Shown: positions 40,215 to 49,394 of the stretch, piece by piece | How positions within the stretch are numbered: the stretch's first letter is position 1 | How the letters are laid out: each line of letters starts with the position of its first letter | Source: Scortum barcoo | Taxonomy: Eukaryota; Chordata; Actinopteri; Centrarchiformes; Terapontidae | Assembly: GCA_023238725.1 (NCBI GenBank) | Contig: CM041553.1 | Location: 6,471,001 to 6,535,000, forward strand | DNA length: 64,000 bases | Direction: 5' to 3' | Notes under the pieces: generated by a model | Told to the model about the DNA's origin: nothing | Database searches by the model: none | What the model saw: only the letters and a program-made list of their open reading frames with translations | Translations under genes and position numbers: made by a program

Positions 40215-40600
40215 CATTTCAGTAACTGTCCAGGGATGGCAGTGGTCAGTCGTTTGGTCTGTCAGTCCACTCTGCTCCCCACTAAAATATCTACTAATAT
40301 CTACTATTAAACAGCTTATTGTGAAATTGTTGTGCATCCATATTCCTCAGGATTAACAGTAATGATTTTGTGGATCCATTAACTTTTCACCTAGTGTGAT
40401 CATTGGATCTGCCACATTCCCATCTCATCAACTGTACTTAGTGTCAAGTACTAAGTAGAAAAAGTCACTATGCTATCATGTTTATCAAAAGTGAACAGTA
40501 TACCCGAGGACTATTTAGCACCGTCATCGTGAGCTTGTTACCATGTTGTTACCATGCTGCAGACCCTTGTTAAGTCACTGATCAGAAAAGTGGTTTTATG
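40215..40600. repeat. degraded copy of a common teleost interspersed repeat
   Basis: The order ggtcagtcgtttggtctgtc, ttgtgcatccatattcctca, ggatccattaacttttcacc, ccatctcatcaactgtactt, tgtttatcaaaagtgaacag and agcttgttaccatgttgtta matches a long fish repeat. That repeat normally has tttggtacagacattcatgt and gtgagcatgttagcatg-type motifs. This copy is diverged. It was identified from memory. Confidence 0.5.
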
Positions 40601-41780
40601 TCCAAACCAATTATTTTTTTCTATTTCTTTATTCAGCATTGGTGTTTATATTTTTCGCCCCTCTTGAGTCATGGCAATTAATTTTTGACATTTTCTAGTA
40701 TGACGAGCAGTTTCATCTGCAGTGCATCGTCAAAAGGCAGCTGTCACTTCACAGACTTATTACCCTGCTGCCAACCAGTAACTGCTCTCCTCCAGGTGCC
40801 CACCGCCTCTCGCCTTCCTATAAACCAGCAGCCAGTGTGGGATGTTGCTTTTTACCCTCTTTCCAAACCACAACTTGTACAAGTATGTGTCCAGCTGGGC
40901 TGCCAGATCCCTGTAAAATTAAAACAAACATGACCACCTGTCCACAGTATGCAGCTGCGGGGTACCATAATCAGAGCTCCATCATGCCTCCTCATGGTTT
41001 ACCCTCCCAGAGTGTCGATCAAACAGAGGAAAATTGACATGTTTTCCTTAATGCAGCTGCAAAACCCCTCAACACTAACATCAGAGTCCTTGAGAAACAT
41101 CTGGATCTTTCATGGGGGATGTCTATGACTTGTGTTTCTGCAACATCTTGTTATTTGGATCGAAATATGTGAAACAGATACCTCTTAATTTAACCTCATC
41201 TCATCTTTTTCTTTATCCCTACATAACCAACCTTCCTCCGTTACACTCGTTTACCCAGAGAAGTGAAACAGAAAACCCCTCAAACAGCAGACCGTCCATC
41301 CATGCACTGGATCTTTCTGGAGAACTGATACCTCGCAAGGTTATTTTGAGCACAGAGCTGCTGCATTGAACAGCAAAAAATAAAAAAATTGAAAATGTGG
41401 GCTATGAAACAGATACTGGCTCCAGAAAACTAAACGCTGAGCGGTGTCTTTACCACTACAACAGGAGACATCCACTGCTGACCTTGAGCAGCGTTTCATG
41501 GCCAAGCCTGCACAATCAAACAACCCAGTGATGTTTAGGAGGTGACAGTGGCTCTGGTGAACGCAGACGGCTGCTTAAAGATAAAATCAGGCCTGTTTGA
41601 GATAACTTCGAAGAAATGTAGGTGACACACATGAAGTGAGCAAGGACATTACAGGAAAGTGTGCTAACGGAGGGGTTGGTCGGTGTAAACAGAGGGAGAG
41701 TGCAGCAGAGGGATGAGAGGAACTTGACTCAGGGGGCGCACAGCAGCAGAGACGCCCACACCGCCTGGAGGCTCAGAGAC
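40601..41780. other. intergenic sequence upstream of ptger1
   Basis: No exon is supported. The last 100 bp (41700-41780) turns GC-rich towards the ptger1 TATA box. Confidence 0.45.
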
Positions 41781-41784
41781 GCTC

Positions 41785-42066
41785 TATAAAACCGGGACTC
41801 GGTCTGTGGCTGTCAGAGGCTCCTCAGCCTGCAGGACACCATGAGACAGACCGACCCGGACCGGGACAATACTCTGATGTCGGTGATTTGGACTTTATCG
41901 ACGGGAAACGGGATTTCTGATTCATGAAAAAGTTTTTTTTTCATCTGTTTTTGGACTTTTCTGTGTCACAGAGAGTGTGTGGAGGATCTCTGGATATTGG
42001 TGTGACCAGGAAAACTGCCCCATGGTAGTTCAGCTGGGCTGAGGGGGAGATCTGAACTATGCAGCG
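41785..42066 (+). promoter_or_regulatory. ptger1: ptger1 TATA promoter and uORF-bearing leader exon
   Basis: A clear TATA box (ctataaaac, core 41785-41791) predicts transcription from about 41815. The leader exon runs to a strong donor (GCG|GTGAGT) with the GT at 42067-42068 and would splice to the acceptor at 43626-43627. Three ATGs lie in the leader: 41841 opens a 28-codon uORF ending at 41927, 42022 a six-codon uORF, and 42059 a uORF that continues across the intron and soon stops. They suggest translational control. The start site is inferred. Confidence 0.65.
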
Positions 42067-42559
42067 GTGAGTCATTTTTTCATTTCAAATCTAACAAGAA
42101 AAAAAACTTCATTTTAACATTACCCGAAGACATAGCTTAAATTAAAGACTGTATGAATTGCATCTTTGCAGAAATATCTGACAATGATTTGATAAATAAT
42201 GATTTATTACCGTGATCATAATTTCCCTGCTCGTGCAACATCGCGTTCATCGTCCACAAATGACTGTCCAGTGGAAATCTTCTTTATACAGACGGTCTGT
42301 TTTTAATTAGGCAAACTAGATGCCAGAATTACATGTAATCTGATCAGCTCAGGGACAGAAAGTCAGCTACTGCGCTTTCTTTAGTTGATTTTGTCTCCTT
42401 AACAATCACTTTGAAGCTTGGTCAGGAGGAGAATTCGGTCTTATAAACTCAGTTTAGACAACAAAAGCCAGAATGGGGATTCTTGATATTAAAAAAATGC
42501 TGAAAGATGCTGAAAAATATGTATCTTGTTCAAGATCTTTACTGTGATATAGACAATAA

Positions 42560-42900
42560 TATTACATGGGAGCAGTGGTTGGCAATGAAATTTTTACATT
42601 TCAGGCTCCCTCCAACAATGCTTAAAAAAAAGGAAAACCACACAGGTAAAAGAAGAACCTAAGATATGAGATATAACATCATGCAAATTGATAAAATAGA
42701 ATATAACATAAAAAAAAAAAAATTTAACACACTGAAATAAAATATCAAAATATAAATTAGAATATAAATAGAAACATATACAAATACTGTTGGAGACAGG
42801 TGTGCAAAAGTGATAGAAATGCATGTATAAATTGTAGTGATAAGTACATATAAATATATAAAAGGAGATGTACACAATATAAACATAAATGGTAACAGGT
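42560..42900 (-). mobile_element. probable 3' part of a non-LTR retrotransposon, minus strand
   Basis: The motifs ggcaatgaaatttttacatt and caggctccctccaacaatgc, followed by a long AT-rich stretch with aataaaatatcaaaatataa, resemble the reversed 3' UTR of a fish LINE. It lies in the leader intron of ptger1. No coding trace is left and the identification is tentative. Confidence 0.35.
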
Positions 42901-43668
42901 AAGCAGGCAGCGAGCAGTGAAAGTGTGTGTAATATATTGATTTTTTTCAGTGTGTTGTTGGGAGGAAATTCCTGATGATGACCTGTGTTTGACCTCCAGT
43001 CAAACTAAACCAGAGAATCCACTCTGCATCATGGAAACCAGTCATCATCTGCTGTGTAGTCACATCTCCAGTCATTCATTAGGTAGGCGTAGGAGTTCAA
43101 CTCTTTTCATCGGTAGAAGTCCCCAAATCTTAATCTGAAGGGCAAAAAGAAAAGATTTATTCATGAGTTTAAATGAAATCAAATCAAAAGACACCTTCAT
43201 GTTTCTTTGTGTGGTGTTGGGCCGCCTCAAGCTGCCAGAACATCTGCAGTGCTTCTTGTTATAGTTTCTTCAAGTGCGTGGAGGGACTGAACACCATTCT
43301 TTCAAGAGATGGGGGAAAACATGCTCTTAGATGTTGCTCCAAAATCCGTGGCCACAGCATATGACTCGTATCATTTTCATTAGTATCAAACTATTTGGTG
43401 ACCCCGTATGGAAACATCTGCATTCATGATGTTTTTCACTCATTTATTTTCCTTTAACTTTCCTTCAATTTTCAGAATACTTATTCAAAAAAGTTAAGCA
43501 TATGCGTGGTATGTGTAACTTTTTCTTGTTTGTGAATAATTACTCTTCTATCAAATCAACAGTATTTTACTAATGTTGATCCACAGCTTGTTTGGTCTAT
43601 ACAAATTTAATCTTCTTTCTCTTGCAGCCTCCCTTCACTATGGACCTCATGACCGACAGGGTTCAGTG

Positions 43669-46034
43669 ATGTTAGCTTTGAATCACTACAACTCTTCAGC
43701 CTCTCCACTCGTCCCCCTTTCCTCCAATGACAGCGGAGGGAAGGTGGAGGTCAGCGCGGCTGTTGAAGGGCTGTCGCAGCAGGGAAACCTCACCTTGGTG
43801 GAGCCGACCACCAGCGGCATCATTGTTCGTCGCTCTGTCCATGACACTGGGCATCATCTCCAACATCGTGGCCCTCTTTATCCTGGTCAACGCGTACTCT
43901 CTCCAGCGCCGGCGCACCAAAGCCACATTCCTTCTGTTTGCCACTTCGCTGGTGGTCACAGACTTCATTGGCCATGTGATCCCCGGCGCCCTGGTTCTCA
44001 GACTCTACCTCTCTGGAGGTGTGCACCCCGAGGACTTAAACTCTTCTGACCGGATGTGTCAGTTCCTGGGTGGCAGTATGGTGTTCTTTGGCCTGTGCCC
44101 ACTCTTCATGGGCTGTGCCATGGCTGCCGAGCGCTGCCTGGGCGTCACCAAGCCGCTGCTGCACTCATCCCTGGTCACCAAAACCCGCACAAAGATCTGC
44201 CTGTCTGTCATCTGGCTGGCGGCTCTGTGTGTGGCCCTGCTGCCATGCTTTCAGCTGGGCTCCTACACCTATCAGGAACCAGGGACCTGGTGTTTCATTA
44301 AAGTGCTCAGTGACACTGAGGAGGTGGATGTGGCGTTTGTGGTGCTGTTCTCTGGACTCGGCCTGACATCTCTGGCTGTGGCGCTAGTGTGTAACACCAT
44401 CAGCGGACTGACGCTGGTGCTCGCTCGGCTCAGGAGGAAGCTTGGCTCCCATCACTCAGCCAAGTCCCACGACATAGAGATGGTGGTGCAGCTAGTGGGC
44501 ATCATGGTCACCTCATGTATCTGCTGGAGCCCTCTGCTGGTGAGTATCAGGAATTACAATGAGTAGAGACCAGATCAAGTCATAATGAGAATGCAGCTGT
44601 CACCCAGAGAGCACTCATTCGGTTTCTTTTGGTGAAAATGCTGTAAAAAGTATACTGTTAATTTAGCCCAGTTATACTATAACTACTACTTACTTTTACA
44701 GGCCAACATCAACTTGAGAAAGCATATCATTTTTCTATCATCAGCCCTCCTTAAACCCTCCTCCTCAGCTACTGTACAGACTGTGCTTGATTGACAGCTC
44801 TCTCACTGTCCTGTCAGTTTTGTTGTGTCTATTAGGCAGGACAACTTATATATCTCTGAGTGGTGCACATAATTTGGTGAAAGCATATAATTCCTAACAT
44901 AACTATGACCAACTTCAACCTGGCCGGAGTTCTAATCAGACAGGGAAATTGAAAACACCTGTTTGGAAGTGGATTCACTGCCCACATTTGTGGAAATGGA
45001 AATGTTTCTGGATCCCTTTCTTTCCAGGAATATATCACTTAAGATGAGTGTCAAAATAACAAGAAATGACGAATGACGAACAGATTTATTGGCAAGTAGG
45101 TTTTCACGTAAAGGAAATTTATCTTGGCGCTATGGTACACCAAGGCAACAGTCAAAATATACAAAGTATAAGAAAAATAAGTACTGCAAAAGTCAAACAT
45201 AGAAATGTACATTAGAAATACTAAAAAACATTAATTTCAGATTCAGCCGCCTGCTCCTGGAGCAGATCAATATCTACTGTATAAATACAGGACTACCACA
45301 ACGTGGTAGTTTAGTCCAGCCACTCAGGACTAAAACTACTTTTAAATAAAAAGAAAGCTGAGCCTGGCCTGAACCAGACCTTTTATCAGTTCAGGTGCCT
45401 TGTCAGGTTCAGGTAGACCAGTATATCTTAGCAGGAGGGAACAAAACACTAAACTGCTTCCAGGTATGTTTGAAGAGCTTAACCTAACATGTTTCAGACC
45501 CACTGATCTGTGCTATTACTAAAACATTAAAACAATATCATTTCTTGCAGATATGGATAAACACATATATTTAATTCAAAGTCTGTAAAGTGTATCCATG
45601 TCACAGACAACCAGAACATCCATTTGCTGTGTCTTTATAAAATAAATCACTTTAAGAGCTAGTTTGCTGTAAAGCCTCCAATACTGAGTTACTTTAGCTT
45701 CACTATCAATGTGTATTTTTGCTCTTTTACAATGTAATAATTGCATGCACGTGTTTTCTTGCAGATCTTTGGCCTGATCTCCGCAATCCGCTCCTACACA
45801 GGATGTATTGGAGCGGACCTGCCCAACTATAAAACCCTGATGGTGACAGGTGTGAGGCTGGCCACGTGGAACCAGATCCTTGACCCCTGGGTCTACATCC
45901 TGCTTCGCCGCACAGTTCTCCGCAAAATCTACCTCATCGTTAAGTGCCAGGCGGGCCTGAGGGGAAATATATTGGCCCGCTGGGAGCCCACCTCTTTTCA
46001 GAGCTCAGAGAGGAATGAAGTGAACCAAGTCTGA
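43669..46034 (+). CDS. ptger1: prostaglandin E2 receptor EP1, with apparent N-terminal frame break
   Basis: Seven-helix Gq-coupled receptor for prostaglandin E2 in the plasma membrane. Two coding exons, 43669-44539 and 45765-46034, join in phase 0 inside helix 6, after WSPLL. Diagnostic residues are SMTLGIISN in helix 1, HVIPGALVLRLYLSGG in helix 2, the prostanoid form of DRY (ERC, 44129-44137), the loop signature GTWCF (44282-44296), and LATWNQILDPWVYILLRR in helix 7. The leader exon 41815-42066 is non-coding. The odd point is the start: the ATG at 43669 opens a frame with three N-glycosylation sites (NSS, NDS, NLT), as expected for an EP1 N-terminus. Helix 1 onward is one base out of register. 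The only in-frame ATG for the body is 43727, which gives a 360-residue protein without those sites. An indel near 43790-43830, real or technical, is the simplest explanation. Confidence 0.87.
45060..45170 (-). mobile_element. LINE 3' tail in the ptger1 helix-6 intron, minus strand
   Basis: Read on the minus strand, the sequence gives aaatttcctttacgtgaaaa, then cctacttgccaataaatctg. This is the conserved tail of a fish non-LTR retrotransposon and of the same type as the one at 48480-48620. It sits in the intron 44540-45764. Confidence 0.65.
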
Positions 46035-46950
46035 GCTGAGAGCACAACTGATAAAGTACTTTGTCGCCAGGTACAAAGAACAGGGTATGCCAAGACATTT
46101 AGAGGGAGAAACCCAGAGAGCATGTGTGAGACACTACATCTGTGGCTGTGATGGTGGAGCCGATCACAGTAGACATGCAGTTTGACATTTCTTGGCTGGT
46201 CCACTTTAGAAATGTTTAAAGGATTCAATTAAAAATATCTCTTTCATACTCTGTCAAAGTTTACCAGTGTGTTCATGCCCTGACCTTACAAATTGAAGCT
46301 AGCTAATGCTATGATTTTGCACAGAATATCGTACACTTTCTACTGTTTACTTACAATAAGTGAACATTCTTTGTCATTATGATTATATTCTCATTTGGAA
46401 ACTCCTAACAACAAAGGGCAAAGTTGTATTCCACAGTATATGAACGCAGTACTAACTCTGTTTTCTGTTCTGACGGGTGTGCAGGGCTCATAGTTATAGG
46501 GGGACTGAGAATTATTTGGTTTTATTTCTCAACTGTGTTTTCAACAGCTTTGAAAGTAAAAAAGTAAAATAAAGAAAAGGAAAAGCAAATTGCACATTGC
46601 TCTTACATTAGGCAAGTGTGGAAGAATTGAGCTGTATCATATGACCATCAGAGGGCGCTCCTCCGAGTGAAACCAGAAGTATTTAGAGTGTATTCGTAAT
46701 ATGATTTATTCTTCTGAATGTATTTCATAAAGTGATGTTAATATTCAAATACTGCAGAGTTTATGTATGTTGAGTGAAATAATGTAAGATTTTATAAGTT
46801 ATTACTTGAATTGTACCCTCAATTTACTGAGGATATGTAAAGAATGTTAAATTGAATGTAAATAAAACAATGCAATGTGACTCTGTGATTTTCAACAAAC
46901 TGGCCTGTGTTGAGAAGGAGTGTGATTAATAAATATGCTGCATTGGGTGC
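46035..46950 (+). terminator. ptger1: ptger1 3' UTR with two poly(A) signals
   Basis: AATAAA hexamers lie at 46861-46866 and 46928-46933, giving a 3' UTR of about 0.85-0.92 kb. A motif at 46645-46659 resembles a CTCF site and is listed separately. No open frame of note. Confidence 0.6.
46645..46659 (+). promoter_or_regulatory. candidate CTCF-like motif in the ptger1 3' UTR
   Basis: The bases ccatcagagggcgct match the CTCF core CCACYAGRGGGCGC closely. The orientation is the same as that of the weaker motif at 11175. This is motif evidence only. Confidence 0.4.
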
Positions 46951-47574
46951 TGTGGTATAGTTAGAACACTGTTTTTATATAGTATACATTATTATATACA
47001 ATTACTTTGTCAGTGCTTAAAGTGTGACTTGGATTGTTATAAATGCTGACAGTAATTTGATTGTTTTCAGAGTTTTGTATTGCTGTAATCCATTTACTGA
47101 TTCTGCTCTCTTGAGTATTAATGATGAAATCCGTACTTTGGGTTGTGTATGAGTATGTTGTTAAGAATGTACTGATCAGCAGCAGGAATTTCCCACAGTG
47201 TCATTTTGGACTTCACTTTCCATAGATGACAAATCAAAAAGGATTATTCTCAAAGGTCATGCAGATAATAGTGTATTAAATCAAGAAGAGTATTGAGCAG
47301 TTCTTATTGATTCAGGTGCTTAGGCACGTAGTCTGGCTCTGATGTGAATAATCATTAGATGAGGTGAAGTGCTGGAATGAAATACTATTATTACCAGCTT
47401 CCTGTTTTATCAGTTTCCTCCCCTGTATCACCTCCTTCCAACCACATGCACGTAGTCTGCAGCTGCAACATTTTTTCCTTCTTGTTCCACACGCCTGACC
47501 AAAAATCCTTTTTGGCCAATTTCAACTATTGCAGTTAGAAAATGACAGTGATATATACAGACAGAGTCTCTGAA
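46951..47574. other. intergenic
   Basis: AT-rich spacer between ptger1 and the Tc1-like remnant. Nothing recognised. Confidence 0.5.
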
Positions 47575-48000
47575 CTCTGCTGAAGGGAAGAACACAAAGA
47601 TATTCTCTCATTTGGTATTTTAATGGCCATGGTGGAGAGCAGTGTCTGATACGTTGCCCTAAAATCTTCCATAGGTGTTCAACTGGGTTGAGATCAGGTG
47701 ACTGTGAAAGCCATCGCACATGATTCACATAATTTTCATCCTCATAAAACCATTCAGTGACCCACTGTGGATGGGGCCATTGTCATCCTGAAAGAGACCA
47801 CTCCCATCAGGATAGAAATGTTTCATCAGAGGATAAAGGTGATCTGTGAGAACAACTTCTGTATTGATTTGCAGTGACCCCTCCCACTAAGGGACCATGC
47901 CAGAAAAATGTCCCCCGCAGCATAACCACCACATCTGGATTTCTTGTGTTTCTCCACTCACTTTGCTGTGCTTTCACCCTGAAAACAAAGTGCTTATGTA
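47575..48000 (-). pseudogene. broken Tc1/mariner-like transposase
   Basis: On the minus strand the catalytic-core segments appear in order but in different frames: VMLRGTFFWHGPLV, then GLFQDDNGPIH, then LSQSPDLNPVEHLWKILGQR. The last is the classic Tc1 motif around the second and third acidic residues (Q-S-P-D-L-N-P-x-E-H-L-W). Frame shifts between segments and the missing DNA-binding half show that it is dead. Terminal inverted repeats were not found. Confidence 0.8.
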
Positions 48001-48479
48001 ACACTGTGCTTGTCTAAAACCTTGCATTGTGTATACCACCTTAAACATGTGATGATAACTTGATTTATTGAGGAAAGGTACCAAAATAGTACATTCTAGA
48101 TGGAATTGCTGCTTCTGGGAAATAATGGATTATTTGATTTCTTTGGGCACTGATGGTTTATTTAAATAAGACCATGTGAGAAGAAAGTCACAAGGTCACA
48201 AGCCAAAAATGGTTGGAAACTAATGTAGTGACAGTGTGTTGTATTTAATAAGTTCATTATATTTTTCTATTTTCAAAATCTTAATATGAAAAGTGACTGT
48301 AGCTGTCAAATAGACATGGTGTTGTAAAAAAGAGAATACTTCCTCCTAAACTGTAATTGAGTAGAAGTATAATACAACAGTCATTTTGTACATATTGTCT
48401 TTATATTTATTTTGTCACAATTTTTAAAATATTACTGTCTACTTTATATTACAGTCAGTGTTATATTTAATGTATGTTT

Positions 48480-48620
48480 CTGACTTGCAGTACTTGCTTG
48501 AGCTTTTCTTTTATTTTTTGTTCTATTTTATTTTAGTTTATATTTTTTGCACCAACACATCAAGACAAATTCCGTGTTTGTGAAAAAACCCTTGTCAATA
48601 AACCTTGATTCTGATCGTAA
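48480..48620 (+). mobile_element. degraded LINE 3' tail
   Basis: The bases aaattccgtgtttgtgaaaa followed by cccttgtcaataaaccttga and ttctgat fit the LINE tail consensus (aaattccttgtatgtgaaaacctacttggcaataaacctgattctgat). An AT-rich remainder precedes it. Confidence 0.6.
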
Positions 48621-48849
48621 AGTAGCATACAATGGTAAAGTTCTTCAAAATTGCATTTAAATACATACTCCATCACAAATTACAAATAAGAAGAATATAC
48701 ATAAAAAATACTAATATAACAGATCCACTTTCATCGATGACTTTTATCTAACCTCTCCCCCTGTCTAATCCTGAACCTGATAATCAGCCTGATCTAAATA
48801 TTCATTTTATGAATAAAAAAATTCAGCTTGACTTTTTTTAAAGGTCATA

Positions 48850-48960
48850 TTTCGACGTCATCTCCATGCGACCCGTCGCTGGTTGACAGCAGCGCTCAAA
48901 ACAACCGTGTTGCATCGTTCCCGTGAAAAGGTTTTTACCTGTCTACTCCAGCAGAGAAAG
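48850..48960 (+). promoter_or_regulatory. ilf3: ilf3 promoter and first non-coding exon (approximate)
   Basis: A near-CRE (cgacgtcat, 48853-48861) and CpG-containing sequence precede a leader ending AGAAAG|GTGAGT at 48960/48961. The next exon begins at 49383, 12 nt before the ATG. No TATA box is seen. The upstream limit is a guess. Confidence 0.5.
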
Positions 48961-49394
48961 GTGAGTCCCGGCTGCACACACCTGGCTCGCACAGGGCTCA
49001 CCTTTGTGCTCAGAAAATCATCTGTTTTGACAGCAGACAGGCACAGAAATGCGGCTCGTTAGCTCTCGTTAGCTTGCTAACATGAAGGGGGCGGTGAGTG
49101 CTACAAACATGAGCAGCCACAGATCACCACAGCACCTTTAGCACAACATGGGAGCTAAAATGAAGTGATTATAATACAGCTGCGCCATTATTGCACCGTG
49201 TTTGTTTAATTTATGCTGAACTAAAGTGCTAGGTAAAACCCAGTAATGTCTGCTTGCCTCCAAACGAGCAGCTTCAACCTGCCGAGCAGCACTGTCTGCA
49301 TGTGCAACACCTCATCTCATTCATTTCCTCTGATTATCACTGTGCTCTACACTGAATAACAAAGCTGTGTGTTTCTTTTCAGCTTCGTGACAGC

